Below, in pieces: positions 9,196-16,653 of a stretch of 64,000 nt of DNA (positions are counted from its first letter, which is position 1; each line of letters starts with the position of its first letter). The notes beneath the pieces were generated by a model. It had not been told where the DNA came from, searched no databases, and saw only the letters and a program-made list of their open reading frames with translations. The stretch covers positions 372,001 through 436,000 of the forward strand of contig CAWKOX010000007.1 in assembly GCA_963851095.1 (NCBI GenBank), in the 5' to 3' direction. A program made the position numbers and the translations under genes. Origin of the DNA: Oleispira sp963851095 (lineage in GTDB: Bacteria; Pseudomonadota; Gammaproteobacteria; Pseudomonadales; Oceanobacteraceae).

Positions 9196-9871
9196 TTATA
9201 TCGAGTTCTTCAAAGCTATCTCTTGTTGGGGGAGGATTTACTGAAATCTTTAGTATTACCTCATTCTCACTTTTACTTTTATCTAGCATGGACTGGCTAA
9301 TTATAAAATTAACGTGCTTCGATACACCTGTTGCGCTTTCAGGGTGCCAAACGTTTACCTGAGTATTCGCGGGTAAGGTATGAGGTAATAGAATTTCACC
9401 CTTTTCATTACTCATATACGTATTGTCATGTGAGGATACGTAAATGTAACCCACCATTGAATCGTGGATATTGCATCCCATTACGACTAATCCACTCTTG
9501 TTAAAGCGAATGGGTTTTTTAGGCTTTCCTGCGTACAGCTTTAGCTCAAAGACTTTAGGCTCAGAAAAAGAATAAACATGATGACGAATATCGTCACTAT
9601 TAGGAAAGCTGACCAGGCTCTCTTCCGGGATGATGAGAACATGAGGTTCAAACTGCTTGTTCACCTGATCCATGATATAAACTTTGTCATCATTCTGTGT
9701 GATGTCAGTTGGCTCAAGTATTGATGCCCTGCTGTATTCAATAACGGCATTTGAAAGAGGGGCGTTATTTTGGTCAACAATCATCAGTCTCGTTTGACTT
9801 AACGCAGGTGCAGCTATGGCAGATGAGCTAATGATTAGGGTTAGCAGAAGTCGAGAGTAGAGTGAGCACAT
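9185..9871 (-). CDS. Periplasmic cupredoxin-like protein (methylamine-utilization-protein family)
   Basis: Signal peptide at residues 1-25 (AIAAPALS cleavage region). A carboxypeptidase-regulatory-like beta domain is followed by a plastocyanin-like fold. Likely type 1 copper ligands: His in DIRHHVYSF, then Cys, His and Met in VMGCNIHDSMVGY. Proteins of this type are annotated as 'methylamine utilization protein' by similarity, but no methylamine dehydrogenase genes are present, so that name should not be taken as function. It is the first gene of the operon with the GGDEF/EAL, DUF3034 and globin genes. A periplasmic electron-transfer or copper-sensing role is inferred. Confidence 0.8.
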   Translation of the reverse strand: MCSLYSRLLLTLIISSSAIAAPALSQTRLMIVDQNNAPLSNAVIEYSRASILEPTDITQNDDKVYIMDQVNKQFEPHVLIIPEESLVSFPNSDDIRHHVYSFSEPKVFELKLYAGKPKKPIRFNKSGLVVMGCNIHDSMVGYIYVSSHDNTYMSNEKGEILLPHTLPANTQVNVWHPESATGVSKHVNFIISQSMLDKSKSENEVILKISVNPPPTRDSFEELDINEY

Positions 9872-9995
9872 ACTAGCCTACTGAGATAGAAGTTTAATCT
9901 TCTAATGATAGTAGAGATCTTTTAACTGTCTAATGTATATGGCGTAATTTATGGTTAACTGCTTGAGTTCAAAATGCGTTCAAGTGTTGCTTGTC

Positions 9996-10088
9996 TTGGG
10001 GCTGTACAGTTGGGGCTGTATATTTGGGGCTGTACAGATTGCTTTTGGTAGAGATAGAGATTGCTTTTGGTAAAAGTAGAGATTGTAT
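9996..10088. repeat. Two adjacent tandem-repeat arrays upstream of the Lrp gene
   Basis: Three 14-bp direct repeats lie end to end at 9996-10009, 10010-10023 and 10024-10037: TTGGGGCTGTACAG, TTGGGGCTGTATAT, TTGGGGCTGTACAG. They are followed by two 22-bp repeats at 10036-10057 and 10058-10079 (AGATTGCTTTTGGTA core, three mismatches) and a partial third (AGATTGTAT). The array fills the promoter interval between the leftward cupredoxin operon and the rightward Lrp gene. Confidence 0.9.
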
Positions 10089-10159
10089 ATTATTTGTTAT
10101 TATTGAAATATAATATTATTATTTTAATAAATAGTAATTAAATATTGCGAAAAGAGATA

Positions 10160-10666
10160 ATGATTAGCAATTATTCATCGAAACATTCTTTAGTCTTAAC
10201 CTTAGACCGTACAGATCGGCGCATTCTTGATGAGTTGCAAAAGGATGGGGCGATTTCTAACTTAGATCTGGCCGAAAAAGTTGGCTTATCGCCTTCTCCT
10301 TGCTCTAGACGAGTGAAGGCTTTGCAAGAATCGGGGATTATTCAAAAAACCGTCGCTGTACTCAATCAAAAAGCGTTAGGGCTTGATTTGGTCGCCATGT
10401 TATCAATCAGTATGGATCGGCATACTCCTGAGCGTTTTGAAAATTTTGAGTCTCAGGTTGCCAGCTTTCCAGAAGTCCTAGAGTGCTACCTGATTACAGG
10501 CTCGAGTGCCGACTACCTTCTTAAAGTCATTGTTAAAGATATGGATGGTTATCAGAAGTTTTTATTAGGAAAGCTGACTCGTATTGAAGGGGTGAGTGGT
10601 GTGCATTCTAGCTTTGTTATGCGCAAAGTCGTTGATTCTTCAAGACTGCCTTTAGATCACCAATAG
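10160..10666 (+). CDS. Lrp/AsnC-family transcriptional regulator
   Basis: 168 residues from the ATG at 10160, chosen over a TTG at 10145 because AAAAGAG lies just before it. An N-terminal winged helix-turn-helix (TDRRILDELQKDGAISNLDL ... GLSPSPCSRRVKAL) is followed by the RAM ligand-binding domain (about residues 70-155), with ECYLITGSSADYLLKV matching the family's small-molecule pocket. Such proteins form dimers to octamers and respond to amino acids. No metabolic gene is divergently adjacent, so its target is not evident; the tandem repeats directly upstream could be autoregulatory sites. Confidence 0.92.
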   Translation: MISNYSSKHSLVLTLDRTDRRILDELQKDGAISNLDLAEKVGLSPSPCSRRVKALQESGIIQKTVAVLNQKALGLDLVAMLSISMDRHTPERFENFESQVASFPEVLECYLITGSSADYLLKVIVKDMDGYQKFLLGKLTRIEGVSGVHSSFVMRKVVDSSRLPLDHQ

Positions 10667-10797
10667 CGCCCCTAACGGTTATGATTTATGTGAGACAGTA
10701 CTGGAGTCTCAGCTCGTATTGAGGGATACCATTATTTATCCTGATTGTAATTTTTTTATATTTTTTAAGGTACCAAAAATGCACGAGGTGGCCCGTT

Positions 10798-10869
10798 ATG
10801 TCCTATCGTTGTTTCTTCAAATTCTGCACAGTAGCCACGTGTTTTCTACTGGGGCAGGGCTTTATGTAG
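10798..10869 (+). CDS. Possible 23-residue hydrophobic peptide
   Basis: An ATG at 10798 follows GAGGTG (10785-10790) by seven bases, a textbook Shine-Dalgarno. The frame reads MSYRCFFKFC then TVATCFLLGQGFM and stops. The product is short, Cys/Phe-rich and hydrophobic, and the frame ends 55 bases before a strong terminator. I do not recognise it. An overlapping frame (ATG at 10779) has no comparable ribosome site. It could be a leader peptide or chance. Confidence 0.35.
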   Translation: MSYRCFFKFCTVATCFLLGQGFM

Positions 10870-10923
10870 GTTATATAAACCCTGCCTCTAGCTTGAATCA
10901 TGCATAGGTCTTTCGAGACATTT

Positions 10924-10956
10924 AACCGCTGTGATCTTTCTCACAGCGGTTTTTTT
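10924..10956 (+). terminator. Strong rho-independent terminator
   Basis: Stem AACCGCTGTGA (10924-10934) pairs with TCACAGCGGTT (10941-10951) around a 6-base loop and runs into seven T (10950-10956). It points rightward and must end either the Lrp transcript or a short transcript from 10700-10900. Confidence 0.9.
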
Positions 10957-11099
10957 ATGCCTGTACTTTCTAACTATTTCTTCTAACTATTGCGTCTGAT
11001 TATTCTTCTGAAAATCGATTGAGGGTTTTGAAACTCAGGGGGAATGACTTAAAATACGCTCAAAAGAGAACTTCCTTAATTTTGAAAAAACGGCCAATT

Positions 11100-11726
11100 A
11101 TGAATTTGAATGATGCTTTAGCGATAATCGCGGGTTTTAGCACAAAAAGCACTGAGGCTTTTACTGCCGCAGGCCAAGTGGATGCTGATGGCCACTGCGT
11201 ATCGGCCTCTCTTCAAAAGATCCAAAGCAATGCGAATGGTAAGACCTTACCGAGTGAATTGATTCAGTACATTGATGCTATCTGTCCAAAAGAGGGGATG
11301 ACATTAGAAGGCGTTGGCCATCCCATTGAGTTATTACCGCCAGAAGCGCTTTCATGGCAACCCGACATGTATTCACAGCTCACCGGTGAATTGGCGAAAT
11401 GGCAAGATGACTGGTTCCTGATAGCCCACGAAGGTGGCGATCCTATTATCGTTAAGACGTCTGAGCAGGGAGAGTTGAGCCCCGTTTATAGTGCGATGCA
11501 AGGAATGGGATACTGGAATTTTGCGCTAGTTGCTGATTCGATAGGACAGTACTTAGTATGTGCTTGTGCCATTCAGCACGCGTTGAACTTTCCTGGTGTG
11601 AGCGAGCCGTTGGATGACGACTTTAATCTTGCACCTGCCGCAGCTAACTGGTTATTCCCATTATTGCGCCAGCATGCCGATTCTCATTATGATGAGTGGG
11701 CTTCGGTTTTTGAAAACTATATTTAG
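11100..11726 (+). CDS. SMI1/KNR4 (SUKH)-like protein
   Basis: 208 residues from the ATG at 11100; an in-frame TTG at 11019 would add 27 residues but has no support. The middle carries a SUKH-like pattern: LTGELAKWQDDWFLIAHEGG followed by DPIIVKT and a strand-rich C-terminal half. SUKH proteins act as immunity proteins against toxins or as regulatory binding proteins. No toxin gene is adjacent, so a housekeeping or orphan-immunity role is open. The assignment rests on the short core motif and is moderate. Confidence 0.6.
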   Translation: MNLNDALAIIAGFSTKSTEAFTAAGQVDADGHCVSASLQKIQSNANGKTLPSELIQYIDAICPKEGMTLEGVGHPIELLPPEALSWQPDMYSQLTGELAKWQDDWFLIAHEGGDPIIVKTSEQGELSPVYSAMQGMGYWNFALVADSIGQYLVCACAIQHALNFPGVSEPLDDDFNLAPAAANWLFPLLRQHADSHYDEWASVFENYI

Positions 11727-11764
11727 AAAGAGAGTATTTAGAAAGAGAGTATTTAAGGAAGAGT
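11721..11764. repeat. 15-bp tandem repeat straddling a stop codon
   Basis: ATTTAGAAAGAGAGT occurs at 11721-11735 and again at 11736-11750, with a diverged third copy at 11751-11764. The first copy contains the stop codon of the SUKH-like gene. A separate hairpin TACGCGCA/TGCGCGTA (11786-11793 / 11807-11814) follows and may act as terminator between the convergent genes. Confidence 0.85.
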
Positions 11765-11852
11765 ACCTAGAAAAACTATGAGTAATACGCGCATTTCATA
11801 AATAAGTGCGCGTAATCCGTGTCGCTTAACAAGACTGTTTGTAGTGGTACAG

Positions 11853-12185
11853 TTATGCGCAGCACTTTTTGTATTTTTTACCACTGCCGCACGAACATGG
11901 ATCGTTGCGGTTAGGGGTCTTTTCTAATACAACCGTGCTTGGCTTGTTAAGAACGACTTCTAATTCAGAAATGTTCTCTTCAGCATCACTATCAACGGTG
12001 ATATTGGCGAACAGGTTGTTCTGCTTCAATATCAATTCAATTTCAGACTGGCGTTCAGCAGAGGCAACGGTAACATTAACCGGGTGCTTCTTAGAGCCAT
12101 GTTTAGTGCTTGGATCGGTATTGTAATTGTAAGTACTGTAATCTTGTGGAAGCTCTATGCGACCCTTAAAAAAGAATTTAGACAT
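11853..12185 (-). CDS. SWIM/SEC-C metal-binding motif protein (PBPRA1643 type)
   Basis: 110 residues. The C-terminus carries the SEC-C zinc motif RNDPCSCGSGKKYKKCC, with the three-Cys-plus-Cys pattern found at the end of SecA and in many small bacterial proteins. The N-terminal part (FFFKGRIELP ... KHGSKKHPV) matches the small family of SEC-C proteins known from marine gammaproteobacteria such as Photobacterium. Zinc binding is expected; the partner is unknown. The gene is monocistronic and convergent with the SUKH-like gene. Confidence 0.85.
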   Translation of the reverse strand: MSKFFFKGRIELPQDYSTYNYNTDPSTKHGSKKHPVNVTVASAERQSEIELILKQNNLFANITVDSDAEENISELEVVLNKPSTVVLEKTPNRNDPCSCGSGKKYKKCCA

Positions 12186-12243
12186 TGTGCTGGCCTGATA
12201 TCATGACGGCTTGTATAAAAATAGCAGCCTGTATAGGAAAAGG

Positions 12244-12290
12244 CCTGTATTTTGGGAAGACGCATAATACAGGGTTTATTATTTTTTAGC
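12244..12290 (+). promoter_or_regulatory. Hairpin with T-rich tail in front of the alkyltransferase gene
   Basis: CCTGTATT (12244-12251) pairs with AATACAGG (12266-12273), followed by GTTTATTATTTTTT. This is terminator-like but lies about 30 bases upstream of an ATG at 12307, not behind a rightward gene. A further copy of GCCTGTAT lies just upstream. It could be an attenuator or operator; no Ada box was recognised. Confidence 0.4.
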
Positions 12291-12306
12291 TGCAAGAGAT
12301 AGAGCA

Positions 12307-12897
12307 ATGACAGTATTTGATCAAGATTATGCGTATAGCGTCTCTGTAGAGACCCCCTTTGGCCGAATCGTGGTACAAGGTACAAAGACCCACATTCAGT
12401 TCCTTAAGTTCGATGAAGCAATGCGTATGCCTAATGTAGCTAACATGACGGCTGATAATGCAAAGCCGAATTGGATAGATGCTTGCCGCCAGCAATTAAC
12501 CCAGTACTTTTCGGGTGTGCTGAGGGACTTTGATTTACCCATAGATCCACAAGGTTCAGATTTTCAGCAGCGAGTTTGGCAAGCATTACGTCAGGTTAGT
12601 TTTGGCACGATAGCCAGTTACCAGCAGTTGGCGATTGATATCGGAAATGCAAATTCGGTGAGGGCCGTGGCAAGCGCGAATGCGCGCAATCCTATTTGGT
12701 TGATTATTCCGTGTCATCGTATTGTCGGCAGTGATCTTGCGTTACGAGGTTATGCTGGAGGCATTGTCACGAAAGCGCAACTCTTAAAACGGGAGGGACT
12801 TGCCATTAATTGTGATGATGTGATGTTGGCTAATGAAAAAACCAAGTTGGTAACAACCTCTGCACTCTCAACATCCACTCTCAATATCCAGTCGTAA
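12307..12897 (+). CDS. ogt: Methylated-DNA--protein-cysteine methyltransferase
   Basis: Suicide repair protein that moves the alkyl group from O6-alkylguanine to its own cysteine. The active site is IIPCHRIV with Cys136; the DNA-binding helix region (FQQRVWQALRQVSFGTIASY) and the following NPIW and GYAGG segments are intact. At 196 residues it is slightly longer than usual because of a Ser/Thr-rich C-terminal tail of about 30 residues. It lies 14 bases upstream of a pseudouridine synthase gene and is probably cotranscribed with it. It has no AraC-type domain, so it is Ogt-like rather than Ada. Confidence 0.92.
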   Translation: MTVFDQDYAYSVSVETPFGRIVVQGTKTHIQFLKFDEAMRMPNVANMTADNAKPNWIDACRQQLTQYFSGVLRDFDLPIDPQGSDFQQRVWQALRQVSFGTIASYQQLAIDIGNANSVRAVASANARNPIWLIIPCHRIVGSDLALRGYAGGIVTKAQLLKREGLAINCDDVMLANEKTKLVTTSALSTSTLNIQS

Positions 12898-12911
12898 TCT
12901 CTAGGCTCATA

Positions 12912-13637
12912 ATGCAAACCAAATCTTTTCGAATAGATCGTTACATCAGCAAGCAATGTTCGATTAATCGCCGTGATATTAAGTTGATGTTAGCGCAAGG
13001 GCGCATCGTGATTAATGGCCATGTTATGCGTGAAATTACCACTATCGTCGAAGAGTTTGATCACGTCGTTTTAGATGGCAAAGTATTGCAAGATAAAACA
13101 GCCGTATACATTATGCTGAACAAACCTATTGGGGTTGTGAGTGCGACTAAAGATGAGTTGCACAAGACCGTGATTGATTTATTACCGGATACAATGACAG
13201 GCTCTGGCGTTAAAGCAGAAGATTTACACATCGTAGGGCGTTTAGATTTAAATACTTCAGGATTGTTATTACTCACCAACGACAGTCGCTGGTCGCGCAG
13301 ATTAATGTCACCAGAAGAAAAGGTTGAGAAGGTCTACCAGGTTACGCTGCAAAACGAACTTACTGAAGAATATATTGCTGCCTTTGCTGAAGGCATGTAC
13401 TTCGAGTTTGAAAATATCACAACGCAACCAGCACAATTGACTATTTTAAGTCCTCACCTTGCTGAAGTGGTCTTAACGGAAGGTAAGTATCATCAGATAA
13501 AGCGCATGTTTGGACGTTTTAGGAATCCCGTGTTGGCGCTGCATAGAAGTAAGGTAGGGAACTTATCGTTAGATAATAATGTGAGCGCGGGGCAGTATAG
13601 ATTGCTCACCTCTGAAGAAGTCAGTGGAATGACGTGA
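12912..13637 (+). CDS. RsuA-family pseudouridine synthase
   Basis: Isomerises a uridine in RNA, most likely rRNA. An S4 RNA-binding domain covers about residues 1-50 (ISKQCSINRRDIKLMLAQGR), and the catalytic domain has the nucleophilic Asp in VGRLDLNTSGLLLLTND, with GKYHQIKRMFG near the C-terminus. At 241 residues it fits RsuA (16S U516), RluE or a related subgroup; sequence alone does not separate them. It follows the ogt gene after 14 bases, so the two are probably one transcript. Confidence 0.88.
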   Translation: MQTKSFRIDRYISKQCSINRRDIKLMLAQGRIVINGHVMREITTIVEEFDHVVLDGKVLQDKTAVYIMLNKPIGVVSATKDELHKTVIDLLPDTMTGSGVKAEDLHIVGRLDLNTSGLLLLTNDSRWSRRLMSPEEKVEKVYQVTLQNELTEEYIAAFAEGMYFEFENITTQPAQLTILSPHLAEVVLTEGKYHQIKRMFGRFRNPVLALHRSKVGNLSLDNNVSAGQYRLLTSEEVSGMT

Positions 13638-13652
13638 ACGCATATTTAATCG

Positions 13653-14468
13653 TTAAAAACGGTAACCAATAGCACCAATGTATTCTTCAAAGTAAAAAGA
13701 CTGTGCCGCTTTACCACCTTCGCTGGTAGTAAGTACATCACCTAAATTTGTATATCCAAGTTTTGTGAGAGCACGGAAGAACCAGTTATGAAAAAAGGTA
13801 AATTCAAAACCCGCTTTTACTGAGGTGGCGTAACCCGCTAAATGAAATTCATCGTTACGCTTATAGTTCAACATTCTTACGTTGGTCTTGGGTACCATTG
13901 CGCCGAAGCCTGCTCCTGCAAATAATGCAAAATCATAATCCTGGCCGTGATTCCATAAAGAATGAAAGTACTCAGTTTCGATTGAGATCATGTTCAAACC
14001 ATCGGTATGTTCAAAGTTCATAAAATCTTGGTCAAGTTTTTTATCTTCACGAGAGGCTGCGGTTTTCTCAAAACCAGGCGTGCTAATGGTTCCACTAATG
14101 CTGACAATTTGATCCGCTTCTACTACATATTTCATGTGGTCAAAGCCGAGTGATATAGCCCAGTCATCAGCAATATAATAACCTGCACGATAATTATATT
14201 GTGGGATCGTTAAGTTGACTGGACTTAAATAGCGATCAAAAATAGATGACGTGGTTACTTTATTTTGGCGATCTTTAGCGGAAGTACTATGTAAGGTAAA
14301 GTCATGATCATCACCCTTAAAGTGAATGTCGCTGTCTGAATACTGGGAGCGATTCCAGCCCCAGTAGCCATACCACTGGCCTTTTTGACGAATGTTTTCT
14401 TTGATTTCAACAGCGTTCGTTTGGCTAACTAAGGAAAATAAGCAGAACAGTATTAGAAGTGCTTTCAA
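13653..14468 (-). CDS. Predicted outer-membrane beta-barrel protein
   Basis: 271 residues with a signal peptide (MKALLILFCLFSLVSQTNA) and a C-terminal barrel ending ...YIGAIGYRF, the terminal-Phe signature of outer-membrane proteins. The body alternates polar and hydrophobic residues and is rich in Tyr, Trp and Gly, as expected for eight or more strands. I do not recognise a named family beyond OmpA/OmpW-like porin folds. The gene is monocistronic and convergent with the pseudouridine synthase gene (15 bases apart). Confidence 0.7.
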   Translation of the reverse strand: MKALLILFCLFSLVSQTNAVEIKENIRQKGQWYGYWGWNRSQYSDSDIHFKGDDHDFTLHSTSAKDRQNKVTTSSIFDRYLSPVNLTIPQYNYRAGYYIADDWAISLGFDHMKYVVEADQIVSISGTISTPGFEKTAASREDKKLDQDFMNFEHTDGLNMISIETEYFHSLWNHGQDYDFALFAGAGFGAMVPKTNVRMLNYKRNDEFHLAGYATSVKAGFEFTFFHNWFFRALTKLGYTNLGDVLTTSEGGKAAQSFYFEEYIGAIGYRF

Positions 14469-14613
14469 TGCTTTTTCAAACCTTGGCGGATATTTAGAAG
14501 GCGCGCATGCTAACAGGTTGAAAGTGCCTAATAAATAAATAAGTATTAAAATGAATGCTTAAATTGTGCAACACACTGTTTCAGATTAAAGCCTTTATAA
14601 CAGAAGCTAAAAC

Positions 14614-15342
14614 CTAAAAGTCTCCCCATAGATATTGAAACAAACTGAGTGCTGCTAGTGCCGCTGTTTCTGTGCGTAAAATTCTAGGACCCAACGTTAA
14701 CCCTGTAAATCCTTGCTGAATACATAGGCTGACTTCTTCATCTGTAATGCCGCCTTCTGGCCCGACTAATAAAGCAACGGAAGTCGGTGGGCTGATTTCA
14801 GATAAAGGCTTTTGATCACGAGTATGTAAAACCAGTTTAGTATCCGCGACAACAGAGCTGGCCCACTCGTGATAGGTCATCGCAGGATGGATTGTTGGAA
14901 TATGGTTGCGGCCACTTTGTTCACAGGCCGAAATAGCTACTTTTTTCCAATGCTCCATTTTCTTTTCTAAGCGCTCACCTTTAAGACGAACATCGCAGCG
15001 CTCACTCCAAAGCGGGGTGATATCGGTTATCCCCAGTTCGGTTGCTTTTTGTATTGTAAAGTCCATGCGATCTCCTTTTGAGACCACCTGTCCTAAATGT
15101 AAGGGAAACTTCACCTTGGGGTCAGTCGATATGACTTCGCTGACCTCAACCTGTGCATTTTTTTTATTAGCAACGATGATGTGAGCAAGGTATTCACAGC
15201 CATCACCGTTAAATAAGCGCAGTTCGGCTCCAGTATTTAAACGCAGTACTTTGATTAAATGAGTGCTTGCTTGTGAATCCAGATCTAAACACGTATTTAG
15301 GGCTAATTGTTCTGATGTATAAATGCGAGGTCGAATAGCCAT
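14614..15342 (-). CDS. rsmE: 16S rRNA (uracil-1498-N3)-methyltransferase
   Basis: SPOUT-class methyltransferase of 242 residues that methylates U1498 of 16S rRNA in the 30S subunit. Its trefoil-knot AdoMet site is clear: LLVGPEGGITDEEV and LGPRILRTETAALAAL. The N-terminal PUA-like domain holds HLIKVLRLNTG. Length and motif spacing match the family. It is a single gene, and the ATG at 15342 is the only plausible start. Confidence 0.95.
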   Translation of the reverse strand: MAIRPRIYTSEQLALNTCLDLDSQASTHLIKVLRLNTGAELRLFNGDGCEYLAHIIVANKKNAQVEVSEVISTDPKVKFPLHLGQVVSKGDRMDFTIQKATELGITDITPLWSERCDVRLKGERLEKKMEHWKKVAISACEQSGRNHIPTIHPAMTYHEWASSVVADTKLVLHTRDQKPLSEISPPTSVALLVGPEGGITDEEVSLCIQQGFTGLTLGPRILRTETAALAALSLFQYLWGDF

Positions 15343-15680
15343 AAATAGTCTTTATCTGTAAGGGTGGATTACTGCATAAGATGGTTGATTATAATGGGAA
15401 TAGCAGGGCAAGCATAATATTAAATAGTTAATGTTATTTTTGTCAAAAGATCTTAAAGAATGGATGTTATGTATCAATTATATTTACTTAGTCTATTTTA
15501 TACTAAGAAATACTGCAGTAGCCCAAGCGTAGTGCTGTATTATTCACAGCTGGAATGGTAAAATTTCGTAATATCTGCTGTACTGTATTTGGTAGTATTA
15601 GATTTAGTAGTGCTAGAAGCAGATTTAATGGAACGTAAAAAGCATTGATAACAGTGCTGGATCATAATCAAGGAACGATG
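15343..15680. other. Divergent intergenic region, no gene seen
   Basis: Separates rsmE (left) from an NTF2-like gene (right). It is AT-rich and contains two short symmetric elements, CTTAGT/ACTAAG (15487-15507) and TACTGCAGTA (15511-15520), which could be operator sites. No open frame with a ribosome site was found. Confidence 0.5.
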
Positions 15681-16079
15681 ATGAAAAATAAGGAAGTGGT
15701 TGGTGAGCTGTATCGCTGTTTTCGCAAGCACGATGTCGAAAATTTTCAACAACTGTGCTCTCCCTCTATTATATGGCAACAAAACCGTGGCTTCCCTGGT
15801 GAAGGTACGCATCAAGGACCTACCGCGGTACTCAGTAAAGTTTATAAAGCCTTCAATATAGAATGGAAACGCTGGTCGTTTGTGATTGAACGTATTTTAG
15901 ATGCGGGTGATGATATTGTTGTTCTCGGTTACTTTAGAGGCTGGAAACGCGATAATGATGAGCGTTTTAAATTAGCGGCCTCTCATGTATACAGCTTTTC
16001 AGATGGAAAAGTTGTTAAGTTTCAGCAGTTTACTAATGGCGTTGAAGAAAATAATTCAAGAGTGTTAGCAGCGGTTTAG
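15681..16079 (+). CDS. NTF2-like (SnoaL-type) family protein
   Basis: 132 residues from the second of two consecutive ATGs (15678, 15681); AAGGA at 15670-15674 is best spaced for 15681. The fold is typical of ketosteroid-isomerase-like proteins: helical N-terminus (VVGELYRCFRKHDVENFQQL), Trp-rich first strands, then DDIVVLGYFRG and SHVYSFSDGKVVKFQQF. Members bind small hydrophobic molecules or act as isomerases; the substrate cannot be told. It is monocistronic and ends at a large hairpin. Confidence 0.8.
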   Translation: MKNKEVVGELYRCFRKHDVENFQQLCSPSIIWQQNRGFPGEGTHQGPTAVLSKVYKAFNIEWKRWSFVIERILDAGDDIVVLGYFRGWKRDNDERFKLAASHVYSFSDGKVVKFQQFTNGVEENNSRVLAAV

Positions 16080-16103
16080 TTTGTTTTGTAAATTATCAAT
16101 TGG

Positions 16104-16155
16104 CACCAGATATAAAAAAGGAGAACTTATACGTTCTCCTTTTTTATATCTGGTG
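16104..16155. terminator. Bidirectional terminator with a perfect 23-bp stem
   Basis: The sequence at 16104-16126 pairs without mismatch with 16133-16155 around a 6-base loop. The loop-proximal part is GGAGAAC/GTTCTCC, preceded by A6 and followed by T6, so it can terminate transcription in both directions. It lies exactly between the convergent NTF2-like and sufE genes. Confidence 0.92.
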
Positions 16156-16187
16156 ATTTTAATACTTTTTGTCAATATACAAGATCA

Positions 16188-16628
16188 CTATGCGTTAAGC
16201 GCAGCAGCGGTATTTTGAATCTTTTTAACCATGGCGGTTAAACCATTACCGCGAGTCGCGCTTAAATGCTTAATAAGATCGACTTCGGTAAAGAATGCAT
16301 CAATATCGAAATCTAAAATCTGTGCAGGTGTTTTATTGTTATAGGCGCTTAATACAACGGCTAATAAACCACGAACAATGTGAGCATCAGAATCCACTTC
16401 GAAAAATAATTTCCCGTCACTTAAAGCTGAATCAATCCATACCTGACTCTGGCAGCCACGGAGTAAAAACGCTTCGGTTTTTTTACTGTCATCAATCGAT
16501 GGTAATTGCTTACCCAAATCGATGATGTATTTGTAGCGTTCTTCCCAATCGTCAAAAAAACCTAAGGTATCTAGAATTTCTTCTGGGGTGATCTCTGTAC
16601 CAAATGGGCTTGCGGTTATATCTGTCAT
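16188..16628 (-). CDS. SufE/CsdE-family sulfur acceptor protein
   Basis: Accepts persulfide sulfur from a SufS/CsdA cysteine desulfurase for Fe-S cluster assembly. The acceptor Cys is in LRGCQSQVW, followed by the usual DSDAHIVRGLLAVVLSAYN helix. 146 residues is normal for the family. No cysteine desulfurase gene is adjacent, so sufE and csdE cannot be separated by context. It lies 25 bases downstream of dapC on the same strand and is probably cotranscribed with it. Confidence 0.92.
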   Translation of the reverse strand: MTDITASPFGTEITPEEILDTLGFFDDWEERYKYIIDLGKQLPSIDDSKKTEAFLLRGCQSQVWIDSALSDGKLFFEVDSDAHIVRGLLAVVLSAYNNKTPAQILDFDIDAFFTEVDLIKHLSATRGNGLTAMVKKIQNTAAALNA

Positions 16629-16653
16629 AATAATTCCAATGTCCAGCGTTTAA

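Larger units (their letters stand above)
10667..11099. other. Intergenic interval with hairpins and a possible micro-gene
   Basis: Between the Lrp and SUKH-like genes. It holds a 6-bp inverted repeat TGAGAC/GTCTCA (10691-10711), an A/T-rich stretch near 10748-10770, a 23-codon frame with a good ribosome site (10798-10869) and a strong terminator (10924-10956). The pattern suggests a short transcript, either a micropeptide mRNA or a small RNA, rather than empty spacer. Confidence 0.45.

Noticed and set aside
9185..9871. Methylamine catabolism from the 'methylamine utilization protein' similarity
   Set aside because: None of the mau genes is present; only the cupredoxin-like fold is shared.
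10719..10907. 62-codon frame overlapping the interval after Lrp
   Set aside because: Starts at a non-ATG codon without a ribosome site; the better Shine-Dalgarno in the interval serves a different frame (ATG 10798).
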